A DNA stretch of 64,000 nt from Guyparkeria sp. SCN-R1 (GCF_003932495.1 NZ_QZMT01000002.1:62001-126000), one strand, 5' to 3'. Numbered from the stretch's first letter, positions 53,059 to 62,923 are shown. Notes: a model not told the origin generated them from the letters alone. Numbers and translations are program-made.

Positions 53059-53269
53059 TGGAGCCTCTGTGCGAGTCCGATGACGTTCTGCGCGCCCTGA
53101 GCCGGGCAGCTGCAAGGCGACCGCCCGCCGCGGAAGGGTTGTTCCCTTTCCAAGGGCGGCAACGCAGCAGATGCTCGGCTCAGGGTGTGCCCGCAGGGGG
53201 CTGGCCGCCGGCTCGCCTGATAACCGTTTCGCCAGCCCAGAGCGACATCGGACTTGTGCAGAGGCTCCA
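53059..53269. mobile_element. Foldback MITE between pstA and pstB
   Basis: About 210 bases bounded by imperfect terminal inverted repeats: TGGAGCCTCTGTGCGAGTCC at one end and, inverted, TGGAGCCTCTGCACAAGTCC at the other, continuing CGATG. A second pair (CCCTGAGCCGGGCAGCTGC and the inverse of GCAGATGCTCGGCTCAGGG) and a central GGAAGGG...CCCTTTCC make the element largely self-complementary. It encodes no transposase. It ends immediately beside the pstA stop. No clear target duplication is seen. The ends look like those of IS elements of the IS5 type, an impression only. Confidence 0.85.
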
Positions 53270-54436
53270 TTACCAGCGGTGTTCGAACTTCTTGCGCAGA
53301 TAGACCGCGGTGGCATTGAGCGTGATCAGCACCGACAGCAATACCAGGATGCCCGCGGCGGTCCGCTCGACGTAGGCCGACTCCGGCATGCCCGCCCAGG
53401 TGAAGATCTGCGCCGGCAGTACGGTGGCCGCCTGGGTAAAGCTGCCCGGTGCATCCGGGATGTAGGCGATCATGCCGATGATGATCAGCGGCGCGGTCTC
53501 GCCCAGCGCCTGGGCCAGGCCGATGATCGAGCCGGTAAGAATCCCGGGCATCGATAGCGGCAAGACGTGGTCACGCACGGTCTGCCAGCGGGTCGCACCG
53601 ACGCCGTAGGCCGCCTGACGGATCGAGTCGGGCACGGCGCGCAACGCGGCGCGCGAGGTAATGATGATGATCGGCAGGGTCATCAGGCCCAGCGTCAGAC
53701 CGCCGGCCAGCGCCGAGGAACGCGGCGCGCCGAAGAAGTTGATGAAGATCGCCAGCCCCAGCAGACCGAACAGGATCGAGGGGATCGCGGCGAGGTTGTT
53801 GATGTTGATCTCGAGAAAGCGCGTGAAGCGGTTGTCCGGCGCGAATTCCTCGAGATAGACCGCCGTCATCACCCCCACCGGGAAGGCAAACGCCAGGGTC
53901 ACGATCAGTACCAGCACCGAGCCGATCGCCGCCGAGGCGAGACCCGCCATCTCGGGCAACTTGGAATCACCGTTGGTGAAAAACCCGGTGTTGAAACGCA
54001 ACTCGGCGCGCCCTTCCTCGACCATCCGCTCGACCACCGCGACCTGCTTGTCCTTGAGCCGGGACTTCCTGCCCTTGAGGTGCTGGTCGACCGCGTCGTC
54101 GGCAAGCACCCATTCGGTCTGCTTGGTGCCCATCAGCGAGTCGTCCTCGGCCATGCGTCCGGGGATCAGTCGAAGGTACCCGCGGCTGACCAGTTCCCGG
54201 TAGTCCGCTTCGACGGCGGCCAGCGGCAGTTCGGCGGCCCGTTCGCTGTAGTCGATCTCGATCTCGATGTAGGCCTGCTGGAACGCCGGCAGCCCCTTGA
54301 TCAGCATATCGGCAAGGAAGAACAGCAGGAACGCGCCGGCCGCGATCAGCGCCGACATCGACAACCACTTCATCCGGGCGGACTTGCGGTGGCGCTTTTT
54401 CAGCTGGCGGGAGATGTCGTCGAGGGACTGTGCCAT
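53270..54436 (-). CDS. pstA: Phosphate ABC transporter permease PstA
   Basis: A 388-residue permease, longer than the enteric protein (about 296) because of an N-terminal anchor and a roughly 110-residue extracytoplasmic insertion (about 50-165), the DUF3333-type extension. Six membrane segments follow with the permease EAA-type loop GATRWQTVRDHVLPLSMPGILTGSIIGLAQALGETAPL in several parts. It forms the channel with PstC. The stop codon touches the MITE end. Confidence 0.93.
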   Translation of the reverse strand: MAQSLDDISRQLKKRHRKSARMKWLSMSALIAAGAFLLFFLADMLIKGLPAFQQAYIEIEIDYSERAAELPLAAVEADYRELVSRGYLRLIPGRMAEDDSLMGTKQTEWVLADDAVDQHLKGRKSRLKDKQVAVVERMVEEGRAELRFNTGFFTNGDSKLPEMAGLASAAIGSVLVLIVTLAFAFPVGVMTAVYLEEFAPDNRFTRFLEININNLAAIPSILFGLLGLAIFINFFGAPRSSALAGGLTLGLMTLPIIIITSRAALRAVPDSIRQAAYGVGATRWQTVRDHVLPLSMPGILTGSIIGLAQALGETAPLIIIGMIAYIPDAPGSFTQAATVLPAQIFTWAGMPESAYVERTAAGILVLLSVLITLNATAVYLRKKFEHRW

Positions 54437-54460
54437 GACGGGAGCTTTCCGGTTGATCGA

Positions 54461-55720
54461 TTACAGGTTGTTGACCGCGTACTTCTCGCGGAAGCGGCGG
54501 ATCATCACCACCGAGACGAAGTTCAGCGCCAGCGTGACCACGAACAGCATCAGGCCGAGGGCGAAGGCCGACAGGGTCGCGGCCGACTCGAACTCGTTGT
54601 CGCCGGTCAGTGCCGAGACAATGCTCACCGTCACGGTGGTCATGTCCTCGAGCGGATTGGCGGTGAGGTTCGGGCGCATGCCCGCGGCCATCACCACGAT
54701 CATGGTCTCGCCCAGCGCCCGCGAGACGCCCAGCAACGTCGCCGAGACGATGCCCGGCAAGGCGGCGGGCAGCACCACGTGGCGAATGGTCTCGTTGCGG
54801 GTGGTGCCCAGCGCCAGCGACCCCTGCCGCATGGCCGTGGGCACCGAGCTGATGACGTCGTCGGACAGCGAGGAGATGAACGGGATGATCATGATGCCCA
54901 TGACGATCCCGGGCGCCAGCGCGTTGTTGAACGAGGCCTCCAGGCCGACCGAATCGGCGGCCGAGACGATCAGCGGGGCGACGGTGATCGCGGCGAAAAA
55001 GCCGTAGACGACGGTCGGGATGCCGGCGAGCACCTCGAGCACCGGCTTGGCCACGTCACGCACCTTGGGTGGTGCGTACTCGGCCATGTAGATCGCCGCC
55101 GAGACGCCGATGGGCACGGCCACTAGCATGGCGATGGCGGTGATCATGAAGGTGCCGGCGAACAGCGGTAGGGCACCGAAGTTGCCGCTGGATCCTTCAC
55201 CGGCCTCGGCGCGCCCGGCCGACTCGAGGAAGGAATCTCCCGGGGCCCAGTTGGTGCCGGTGATGAAGTACCAGAAGCTCTCCATCTGGAAGAAGCGGAT
55301 CGCCTCGAACAGGATGGAGAACAGGATGCCGAAGGTCGCGAAGATCGAAATCGAGGCCGCGCCGATCAACACCCACTTGACCGCCCGTTCGAGCGAGTCG
55401 CGGGCACGCAGCTCCGGCCGAACGCGCCTCAGGCCGACGAACAAGCCGAACGCCCCGAGCCCCAGCGCGCCGGCCACTGCCAGCCAGCCGGGGAAGGCCG
55501 TTTCGGACAGGCCCAGCACGATGGCCGCGATCATGGCGACGACCACCGCCGGGCCGGCGGCACTCAGGACGGTGAACCAGGCGTACTGATCCGGCTGGGA
55601 ATGCATGTGCGCCCCACCAGCACGGACCCGTGCAGCCTTGGAGCGGCCGAGGAAGAACCCCAGCACCCCGAGGAGCAGCACCCCGGCAAAGAACGTCATC
55701 AGTATCTGGTCGGTCTGCAT
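54461..55720 (-). CDS. pstC: Phosphate ABC transporter permease PstC
   Basis: A 419-residue permease, longer than enteric PstC (about 319). Two or three additional N-terminal membrane segments (about 5-25, 50-75, 80-95) precede the ABC permease domain (about 195-410), which has the EAA-type loop LGTTRNETIRHVVLPAALPGIVSA and GVSRALGETMIVVMA. It lies 24 bases upstream of pstA. A hairpin between pstS and pstC may lower its expression relative to pstS. Confidence 0.93.
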   Translation of the reverse strand: MQTDQILMTFFAGVLLLGVLGFFLGRSKAARVRAGGAHMHSQPDQYAWFTVLSAAGPAVVVAMIAAIVLGLSETAFPGWLAVAGALGLGAFGLFVGLRRVRPELRARDSLERAVKWVLIGAASISIFATFGILFSILFEAIRFFQMESFWYFITGTNWAPGDSFLESAGRAEAGEGSSGNFGALPLFAGTFMITAIAMLVAVPIGVSAAIYMAEYAPPKVRDVAKPVLEVLAGIPTVVYGFFAAITVAPLIVSAADSVGLEASFNNALAPGIVMGIMIIPFISSLSDDVISSVPTAMRQGSLALGTTRNETIRHVVLPAALPGIVSATLLGVSRALGETMIVVMAAGMRPNLTANPLEDMTTVTVSIVSALTGDNEFESAATLSAFALGLMLFVVTLALNFVSVVMIRRFREKYAVNNL

Positions 55721-55861
55721 TTCAGCGCTTTCCGTCTCGTTTCGTGCATCGCCACGGCATTGCCGAGCGAGTCCGGGTTGGGTAATCCAAAGCGGCCATT
55801 ATTGAGAAGCTGGCTCCTGTTGCAAGCATTCGGTGATCGAGACACCAAACACTTGCGACAA

Positions 55862-55892
55862 GAGAAAGCCGGCGGATGACCCACCGGCTTTC
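55862..55892 (-). terminator. Attenuating hairpin between pstS and pstC
   Basis: On the minus strand AAAGCCGG and CCGGCTTT pair around an 11-base loop followed by CTCTTG. The T tract is interrupted, fitting partial termination that makes pstS mRNA exceed that of the permease genes. Confidence 0.65.
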
Positions 55893-55944
55893 CCCGTCCC
55901 TGGGAGGGCGTCCGTCCCCATCGCTGGGGAAACGGCCCCTGCGC

Positions 55945-56961
55945 TTACTTGAGGTCGGACAGCTGGAGCGTCTTGCGCTCGGCGACTGCCGATTGCAGCT
56001 CCTCGAGTTCCGCCTGCGGCAACGGGATCATGCCGATGCCCTTGAGGTAGCCCAAATCGCTGATCATCTTGTCGCTCATGAACAGGTCGACGTAGTCGTT
56101 CATGGCCGGGACGTCATCCGCGTGGCTGTTCTTGATGTAGAAGAACAGGGAACGGGAGACCGGGTACTCGCCCGAACCGATCGCGTCCGGCTCCGGCGCC
56201 ACGCCGTCAATGTTCGAGCCGATCAGCTTGTTGCTGTTCTCCTCGAGGAAGCTGTAACCGAAGATGCCGAAGGCGTCGGTGTCGTTCTCGAGCTTCTGCA
56301 CGATCAGGTTATCGTTCTCGCCGGCGTCGATGTAGGCACCATCCTTGCGCAGGTTGGCGTAGCCTTCGTTGCCGTAGGCTTCCATCTCCTCGGTCACGGC
56401 CTCGAGCACCAGCTCCTCGAAGGCGTCACGGGTGCCGGAGGTGGACGGCGGGCCGTAGACGCGGATCTCGCGATCCGGCAGCGAGGAGTCGATGTCGCTC
56501 CACTTCTTGTACGGGTTGTCGACCAGCTCACCATCGACCGGCACCTGCTCGAGCAGCGCCATGGCAATCTGCTCGCGGGTGAACTCGGCGCTGTCGTTCT
56601 TGTTGCTCTGGGCGAAGGCGATGCCGTCGTAGCCGATCATGGCCTCGGTGATGTCGGTGACACCGTTTTCCTGGCAGCGCTCGAACTCGGAGGGCTTCAT
56701 CCGACGCGAGGCGTTGGTGATGTCCGGGGTATTCAGGCCGTTGCCTTCGCAGAACAGCTTCATGCCGCCGCCGGAACCGGTCGACTCGATGACCGGGGTC
56801 GGCCACTTGGTGGTCGCGCCCAGTTCTTCGGCCACGTAGCTGGCGAACGGGAACACGGTCGAGGAGCCAACGATGCGGATCTGGTCCCGGGCGTGGGCCG
56901 TGCTGATGGAGGCGGCCATGACGACGGCCAGGCCAATGCTGGTTACGGCAAACGGTTTCAT
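55945..56961 (-). CDS. pstS: Phosphate-binding protein PstS
   Basis: A 338-residue periplasmic binding protein with a cleavable signal peptide (about 1-24, ending AHA). The phosphate-binding segments are GSSTVFPFASYVAEEL near 30, ESTGSGGGMKLFCEG (Ser/Gly) and GPPSTSGTRDAFEEL near 170. First gene of pstSCAB. The upstream region has TGTCAC repeats resembling Pho boxes, so induction by PhoB under phosphate limitation is likely. Confidence 0.94.
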   Translation of the reverse strand: MKPFAVTSIGLAVVMAASISTAHARDQIRIVGSSTVFPFASYVAEELGATTKWPTPVIESTGSGGGMKLFCEGNGLNTPDITNASRRMKPSEFERCQENGVTDITEAMIGYDGIAFAQSNKNDSAEFTREQIAMALLEQVPVDGELVDNPYKKWSDIDSSLPDREIRVYGPPSTSGTRDAFEELVLEAVTEEMEAYGNEGYANLRKDGAYIDAGENDNLIVQKLENDTDAFGIFGYSFLEENSNKLIGSNIDGVAPEPDAIGSGEYPVSRSLFFYIKNSHADDVPAMNDYVDLFMSDKMISDLGYLKGIGMIPLPQAELEELQSAVAERKTLQLSDLK

Positions 56962-57026
56962 ACAGGTGATACCTCAGGTGAAATGCAACACAACGCTAGT
57001 ACAGGAGTGGAGTCTGAGGATCGTTT

Positions 57027-57066
57027 GTGACAGCAAGATGAATGTGTGACAACGGTTCGGTGACAA
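57027..57066 (-). promoter_or_regulatory. Pho-box-like repeats upstream of pstS
   Basis: On the minus strand there are three TGTCAC motifs (complements start at 57027, 57046 and 57060). CATTCATCTTGCTGTCAC (57027-57044) resembles the 18-base Pho box of two 7-base repeats 11 bases apart. It lies 66-105 bases upstream of the pstS ATG. Confidence 0.6.
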
Positions 57067-57148
57067 GCGAAGAAACAAGAGACCAGAAGTGAGAAGACAG
57101 CAAGCCAAGGCGGCCACTTCTGATATCTGAACACCGATCTCTGACCCC

Positions 57149-57184
57149 GCCGCCGCAGACGGACCTTATGCCGTCTGCGGCGGC
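57149..57184 (-). other. Strong hairpin at the 3' end of the RND permease gene
   Basis: A 14-base perfect inverted repeat (GCCGCCGCAGACGG / CCGTCTGCGGCGGC) with an eight-base loop spans the last codons and stop. No T tract follows, so it may stabilise or end the message with help from Rho. Confidence 0.55.
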
Positions 57185-60100
57185 CTGACCCGGAACCACA
57201 CCGCGTACATCGCGGGCAGGAACACGATGGTCAACACCGTGCCGACGGCGATCCCGCCAATCAGGGTGACCGCCAGCGGCCCCCAGAAGGTGCTGGCCGT
57301 CAGCGGCACGAAGGCGAGCACCGCCGCCAGCGCCGTGAGCACCACCGGCCGGGCTCGACGGATGGTCGCCTCGATCACCGCCGTGTGACGGTCGTCGCCG
57401 GCGCGGCGGTTCTCGTCGATCTGCCCCACCAGGATCAGGGTGTTGCGCATGAGTATCCCCGCCAGCCCGATGAGTCCCAGCAACGCGACGAAACCGAACG
57501 GCTGGTTGAACAGCGCCAGGGCACCGGCCGCGCCGATCAGGCCCAAGGGCGCGGTCAACAGCACCATGAACAGCCCCGGGAACGAGCGCATGTTGAGCAT
57601 CAACAGGGTGAGCATCAGCACCACCATCAGCGGCATCACCACCTTGATCGAATCCTGCGCCCGGCCCGATTGCTCGACGGTGCCGCCGATCTCGATCCGG
57701 TAACCGGCCGGCAGCTCGGCGCGCAACTCGGCCAGGTCGTCCCAGCTGGCGAAGGTGGCATCCGGCGGCTGCGCGCCGCGGATCTCGGCATTCACGTTGA
57801 GATACGGGGTCTGGTTGCGTCGCTTGAACACCGGCAGCTCGGTCTCCACACGGATCTCGCCGAGCTGGGCGAGCGGCACGCTGCTGCCGTCGGCCAGGCG
57901 AATGGGTAGGGTCTCGAGCCGGGCGGGGTCGCGCGCCACGGCCGGGTCACCGCGCACCAGCACCTCGATACCACGGATGCCCTCGCGCAACTCGGTGGCA
58001 ACCTGGCCATTGATCAGGCCGGCGGTCTGGCGCTGCACCTCGACCGGTGTCAGGCCGAAGGCCGCCAACCGCACCGGATCGAGCGACAGCGACAGCGCTG
58101 GCACCTGCCGCCCCCACTCCAGATGCGGGTCGACCAGATGCGGATTCTCGGCCATGACGCGACGCACCCGCTCACCGATCGCGACCAGCTGGTCGATCTC
58201 CGGGCCCATCACCCGGAACTGCACCGGCCAGACCACCGGCGGGCCGTAGAGCAGCGGGTGCGGACGCACGCGAGCCTCGGGGAAGGCACCATCGGCGATC
58301 ATGGCCTCCAGGCGTTCACGCAGGGCCTCGCGCGCCTCGGCATCGTGGGTGACGGCGATAATCTTGGCGAAGGCGGGGTCGGGCAGCTCGGGGTTGAGCG
58401 CGAGGAAGAAGCGCGGCGCGCCACGGCCGATGTAGGTCGACAGCGATTCCAGCGCCGGGTCGTCCTCGATCGCCGCGGCCAGCCGTTCGGCCACCTCGCG
58501 CGTGGCCGTTGTCGAGCTGCCCTCGGGCAGCTGGATGTCGATCAGCAACTCGGGCCGGTCGGAGCTGGGGAAGAACTGCTGGGCCACGCCCTTGCCCATC
58601 AGCACCGCCGAGGCGACAAATAAAATCAACGTGCCGCCGAGCACCCACCAGCGATGCGCGACGCAAGCGGTAATCAGCCAGCGCAGCGCCCGGTAGACCC
58701 GCCCGCTATACATCTCGCCTGGCGACGGCTCGATGCGCGGCAACAGCTTGACGCCGAGATACGGCGTGAACACCACCGCGACGAACCACGAGGCGATCAG
58801 GGAGATGCCCAGAATCCAGAAGATATTGCCGGCGTACTCGCCGACGTTCGACTGGGCAAAACCGATCGGCACGAAGCCGACCACGGTGACTAGGGTACCC
58901 ACCAGCATCGGCATGGCAGTGACCGTCCAGGCATGACCCGCCGCCGCGATGCGATCGGCGCCCTCCTCGAGCTTCACCAGCATCATCTCGATGGCGATGA
59001 TGGCATCGTCCACCAACAGGCCGAGCGAGAGGATCAGCGCCCCGAGGGTGATGCGATCGAGGTTCTTGCCGGTGATCTGCATCACCACGAAGGTCACGGC
59101 CAGCGTCAGCGGCACGGCCATCGCCACCACCAACCCGGCGCGCAACCCCAGGGCAAGGAACCCCACCAGCATCACCACACCCAGGGCGAGCAGGAACTTG
59201 ATCTGGAAGGTGTCGACCGCCAGCCGGATCGCATCGGCCTGGTTGGTGACCTTTTCCAGTTGCACCCCGGCAGGCAAACCGGTAGCGACACGCTCCTCGA
59301 AGGCCGCCAACCGCTTGCCGAGCCTCAGGCCGTTGACGTTTTCCTCCATGATCACGCCCACCATCAGGGCGCGCTCGCCGTTGTTCTCCACCACGAAGGC
59401 CGGCGGGTCGGCCAGTCGGCGCGAGACCTCGGCCACGTCCGAGACCCGCAGCACCCGCCCGTCGATGGTCAGCGGGGTGGCCGCGATGCGCTCGATGGTC
59501 TCGGGGCCCTCGGCATCGAGCCCCGGCCCGACCCGAAGATACAACCGTGGCCCGTCAGTCTCGATCAGGCCGCGGCCGGTCAGGCGGTTCTGGCCGTCGA
59601 TGGCCTCGGCGACCGCCTCGACCGACAGGCCCATCGACTGGATGCGCGCCGGATCGAGACGGATCTCGACCCGGTCGTCCTGCTCGCCGATCAGGTGGGC
59701 CTTGCCCACGCCCTCGACCCGCAGCGCCTCACGCCGCAGCGTCTCGGCGGCATCCACCAGCGTGCGCTGATCCACCCCCGGCGCGGTCAGGGCGTAGAGC
59801 GTGAAATAGACATCCGAGAAGTCGTCGTTGAAGAACGGCCCGGCGACCCCCGGCGGCAGCTGTGGGCCGGCATCGGAGAGGTGCTTGCGCACCTGGTAAA
59901 AGATGTCATTGACCGCCTCGGGCGGCGTCGATTCCTCGAAGTTGATGCGCAGATACACCGAGCCGGGCCGGGCGATGGTCTCGACGAAGTCGAAATACGG
60001 TACGTTGTCGAGCGCGCGCTCCAGCGGCTCGCCCACCTGCTCCTGCATCTCGCGCGCACTTGCGCCGTCCCAGTGCGCCTCGGCAAGCATCACCTTGAGG

Positions 60101-60246
60101 GTGAAGGCCGGGTCCTCGGCACGCCCCAGCGAGACGAAGGCATACAGCCCGGCGAAGGCGACCAGCAAGATCAGATAGAGGGTGATCGACCGCTCGCGGA
60201 CGGCCAGCGCGGAGAGATTGAAACGGCTGACCACCGACTGGCTCAA
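57166..60246 (-). CDS. RND efflux transporter permease
   Basis: A 1026-residue inner-membrane RND pump with 12 membrane segments and two large periplasmic loops. The proton-relay acidic pair lies in the fourth segment, LGLLVDDAIIAIEMM (about 410). FSRP-type and C-terminal RARPVVLTALAAVLAFVPL blocks fit the drug-efflux (HAE-1-like) group rather than metal CusA. Substrate cannot be told. It overlaps the adaptor gene by four bases. No outer-membrane TolC-type gene is adjacent. Confidence 0.9.
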   Translation of the reverse strand: MSQSVVSRFNLSALAVRERSITLYLILLVAFAGLYAFVSLGRAEDPAFTLKVMLAEAHWDGASAREMQEQVGEPLERALDNVPYFDFVETIARPGSVYLRINFEESTPPEAVNDIFYQVRKHLSDAGPQLPPGVAGPFFNDDFSDVYFTLYALTAPGVDQRTLVDAAETLRREALRVEGVGKAHLIGEQDDRVEIRLDPARIQSMGLSVEAVAEAIDGQNRLTGRGLIETDGPRLYLRVGPGLDAEGPETIERIAATPLTIDGRVLRVSDVAEVSRRLADPPAFVVENNGERALMVGVIMEENVNGLRLGKRLAAFEERVATGLPAGVQLEKVTNQADAIRLAVDTFQIKFLLALGVVMLVGFLALGLRAGLVVAMAVPLTLAVTFVVMQITGKNLDRITLGALILSLGLLVDDAIIAIEMMLVKLEEGADRIAAAGHAWTVTAMPMLVGTLVTVVGFVPIGFAQSNVGEYAGNIFWILGISLIASWFVAVVFTPYLGVKLLPRIEPSPGEMYSGRVYRALRWLITACVAHRWWVLGGTLILFVASAVLMGKGVAQQFFPSSDRPELLIDIQLPEGSSTTATREVAERLAAAIEDDPALESLSTYIGRGAPRFFLALNPELPDPAFAKIIAVTHDAEAREALRERLEAMIADGAFPEARVRPHPLLYGPPVVWPVQFRVMGPEIDQLVAIGERVRRVMAENPHLVDPHLEWGRQVPALSLSLDPVRLAAFGLTPVEVQRQTAGLINGQVATELREGIRGIEVLVRGDPAVARDPARLETLPIRLADGSSVPLAQLGEIRVETELPVFKRRNQTPYLNVNAEIRGAQPPDATFASWDDLAELRAELPAGYRIEIGGTVEQSGRAQDSIKVVMPLMVVLMLTLLMLNMRSFPGLFMVLLTAPLGLIGAAGALALFNQPFGFVALLGLIGLAGILMRNTLILVGQIDENRRAGDDRHTAVIEATIRRARPVVLTALAAVLAFVPLTASTFWGPLAVTLIGGIAVGTVLTIVFLPAMYAVWFRVRPPQTA

Positions 60247-61373
60247 GGCGAGGTCTCCTCGACCTCGTCCCCCGCACCGGCCGCGACCTCGTCGCCGCGG
60301 CGCGGCGTGACCGCCTGACCGTCGTGGAGGCGATTGACCCCGGCAATCACCACCAGCGCACCGGCCGGCAGGTCGGACTCGATCACGGCATGGCCGGCCT
60401 CGAGGCGCAGCACGCGTACGGGGACCGCCTCGACCCGCCCATCGACCACCCGGAAGACCCGTGGATCATCGTCACGGGCGAAGACGGCACCGATTGGCAC
60501 GCGCTGATGCGGTGTCGGCTGGTTGAACTCCAGCATGGCAGTCTGGCCCAGCGACCAGGGTCGCCCGTCGGCCGCGGGGAGGCGATACCGGGCGGCAAAC
60601 GTCCGGCTGACCGGATCGGCCGCGCCGCTCACCGAATCGAGCGTGGCTTCGAGCTCGGCGTCATCGCTTTCCAGGCGCGCCATACCCGTTTCGGGCAGAC
60701 CGGACACGCGCCGCTCGGGCACGTCCACCTCGATCAGCCGGCCGTCATCGGCCGCCAGCCGCACCACCGGCTGGCCGGCGGCCACCACGTCGCCGACATC
60801 GGCGACCAGCTCGATCACCACGCCCGCGAAGGGCGCCGCCAGCGTGGCGTAGTCGAGCGCATTGCGCGCCTCGGCCAGCCGCGCGCGGATGCTGGCCACG
60901 CGGGCGCGGGTCGCCTGTTCGCGCGAGATCGCCTGGTCGAGGGCCTGCTGGCTGGCCACCTGCCGCTGGCGCAGCTCGCGGGCACGTGCAAGCTCCTGCC
61001 CGGCCAGCCGCGCCTCGGACTCGGCCTGAGCGAGCTCGGCCTCGACCGAGTCGACCCGTGCGGTGAGATCACGGCTATCGAGGTGGGCCAGGGGTTCACC
61101 GGCGGTGACGCGCTGGCCCCGCCGCACCGGGCGCTCGTCGATGCGCCCGGCGGCCTGAAAGCCGACCGATGCGGTGGTCTCGGCGGTCACCTCGCCGACC
61201 AGCGGCGCCTGTTCCACCACGCCGGTCGCTACCGGGGCGACCAGCACCACGGGGGCCTCAGAGTCGGCCGACTCGGACTCGGCCAATGCCTCACCGATGG
61301 GCAGGCCCTGCGTCAGCATCAGACCGCCGAGCAGGCCCAGCAGGGGCAGAAAAAAACCAGGGCGCTTTGCCAT
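60243..61373 (-). CDS. RND efflux periplasmic adaptor (MFP)
   Basis: A 376-residue membrane-fusion protein linking the RND pump to an outer membrane channel. An N-terminal signal/anchor (about 7-31) is followed by a lipoyl-like half (GFQAAGRIDERPVRRGQRVTAGEPLAHLD), an alpha-helical hairpin (about 105-175), the second lipoyl half (LAAPFAGVVIELVADVGDVV) and a beta-barrel. The start at MAKRPGFFL is preferred since it precedes the signal; the frame continues upstream into the photolyase 5' region. Confidence 0.9.
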   Translation of the reverse strand: MAKRPGFFLPLLGLLGGLMLTQGLPIGEALAESESADSEAPVVLVAPVATGVVEQAPLVGEVTAETTASVGFQAAGRIDERPVRRGQRVTAGEPLAHLDSRDLTARVDSVEAELAQAESEARLAGQELARARELRQRQVASQQALDQAISREQATRARVASIRARLAEARNALDYATLAAPFAGVVIELVADVGDVVAAGQPVVRLAADDGRLIEVDVPERRVSGLPETGMARLESDDAELEATLDSVSGAADPVSRTFAARYRLPAADGRPWSLGQTAMLEFNQPTPHQRVPIGAVFARDDDPRVFRVVDGRVEAVPVRVLRLEAGHAVIESDLPAGALVVIAGVNRLHDGQAVTPRRGDEVAAGAGDEVEETSP

Positions 61374-61415
61374 ACTCACCGGCCATTCCTCCCTGCAGCC
61401 ATTAGCCAACCGTCC

Positions 61416-62867
61416 ATGTCCACATCGTCCACCCTCGTCTGGTTCCGCCAGGATCTGCGCCTTGCCGACAATCCGGCGCTCGACGCCGCACTGGCATCCG
61501 AGCACATCATACCTGTCTACATCGTACCCCCGGAGACCTCAGACGAGGGGCAAGACGGCTTTCTCCGGGGCGGTGCCAGCCGCTGGTGGCTGCATCACAG
61601 CCTGACGGCGCTCGACCGCGACCTGCGGGCACGGGGCAGCCGATTGATCATCCGCCGCGGCGAGCCGGGCGAGGTGCTGGCCCGACTCGCCACCGAGAAC
61701 GGCGCGACGGCCGTGCACTGGAACCGTCGACTGGAACCGGCCGGCATCGCCAGCGACCGGGCGGTCAAGCAGTCGCTGCGCGAGCAGGGGCTGACCGCGC
61801 AATCGTTTGCCGGCAACTACCTGCACGAGCCCTGGAACGTACTCAACAAACAGGGCGCGCCCTACAAGGTGTTCACCCCGTACTGGAAGGCACTGCTCGC
61901 CGAGGGCATCGACCTGCCGCTCCTGCCCGCGCCCGAGCGCCTACCCCCCGTGGAGGAGGCTATCGCCGGCGAGACGATCGACTCGCTCGGGCTCCTGCCT
62001 CAACTCGGCTGGGCCGACGGCTTTGCCGACTGGTGGGTACCGGGCGAGGCGGGTGCCTGGGATCGGTTCGAGTCATTCCTCGACGACATTTCCCACTACC
62101 ACGAGACCCGCAACCGGCTCGACCTGGATGGCACCTCGCGGCTCTCGCCGCACCTGCACTTCGGCGAGATCTCCCCGCGCCAGGTCGTCGCTCGAGTGCG
62201 CAGCGAATACCCGGACGCCCTCGACGACAAGGGGCCGGAGCACTTCCTACGTGAGGTCGGCTGGCGCGAGTTCGGCGCCAATCTGCTCTACCACTTCCCG
62301 CAGACCGAAACCGACAACCTCGACGCGCGCTTCGACCACCTGCCCTGGCGCAACGCCCCCGATCACATCGCCGCCTGGCAACGTGGCCAGACCGGCATCC
62401 CGGTGGTCGACGCGGCCATGCGCGCCCTGTGGGCGACCGGCTGGATGCACAACCGGGCGCGGATGATCGTCGCCTCGTTTCTGACCAAGAACTGCCTGGT
62501 CGATTGGCGCATCGGCGCGGACTGGTTCATGGACACACTGGTCGACGCCGATCTGCCCAGCAACACCGCCGGCTGGCAGTGGGTGGCCGGCACCGGTGCG
62601 GACGCCGCCCCCTACTTCCGCATCTTCAATCCTGTGCTGCAGGGCGGGAAGTTCGACCCGGAGGGTGCGTTCATCCGCCGCTGGGTGCCGGAACTGGCCG
62701 CGCTGCCCGACAAGGCGCTGTTCGCCCCCTGGGAGGCCGACCCCGGCACCCTGAACCGCGCCGGCGTGACGCTCGGCGAGACCTACCCCTACCCGATCAT
62801 CGATCTCAAGACCTCCCGCGAGACGGCCCTGGAGGCGTTCGCGCAGATCAAGGATTACGAGAGGTGA
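61416..62867 (+). CDS. phrB: Deoxyribodipyrimidine photolyase
   Basis: A 483-residue light-driven repair enzyme reversing UV-induced pyrimidine dimers. The N-terminal photolyase domain (about 1-130, STLVWFRQDLRLADNPAL) holds the antenna chromophore. The C-terminal FAD domain (about 200-475) has SRLSPHLHFGEISPRQV, GWREFGANLLYHFP, WMHNRARMIVASFLTKN and DADLPSNTAGWQW. Divergent from the RND adaptor. A class I CPD photolyase is most likely. Confidence 0.94.
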   Translation: MSTSSTLVWFRQDLRLADNPALDAALASEHIIPVYIVPPETSDEGQDGFLRGGASRWWLHHSLTALDRDLRARGSRLIIRRGEPGEVLARLATENGATAVHWNRRLEPAGIASDRAVKQSLREQGLTAQSFAGNYLHEPWNVLNKQGAPYKVFTPYWKALLAEGIDLPLLPAPERLPPVEEAIAGETIDSLGLLPQLGWADGFADWWVPGEAGAWDRFESFLDDISHYHETRNRLDLDGTSRLSPHLHFGEISPRQVVARVRSEYPDALDDKGPEHFLREVGWREFGANLLYHFPQTETDNLDARFDHLPWRNAPDHIAAWQRGQTGIPVVDAAMRALWATGWMHNRARMIVASFLTKNCLVDWRIGADWFMDTLVDADLPSNTAGWQWVAGTGADAAPYFRIFNPVLQGGKFDPEGAFIRRWVPELAALPDKALFAPWEADPGTLNRAGVTLGETYPYPIIDLKTSRETALEAFAQIKDYER

Positions 62868-62923
62868 CGATCGATGCGGGTAAGATCGGCCACCTGTTTA
62901 CCCCGTTGTTCCGCACCCCATGT

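Noticed and set aside
57060-57165. A T-rich terminator after the RND permease gene.
   Set aside because: There is a strong hairpin at 57149-57184 but no T tract follows it, so it is listed only as a hairpin.
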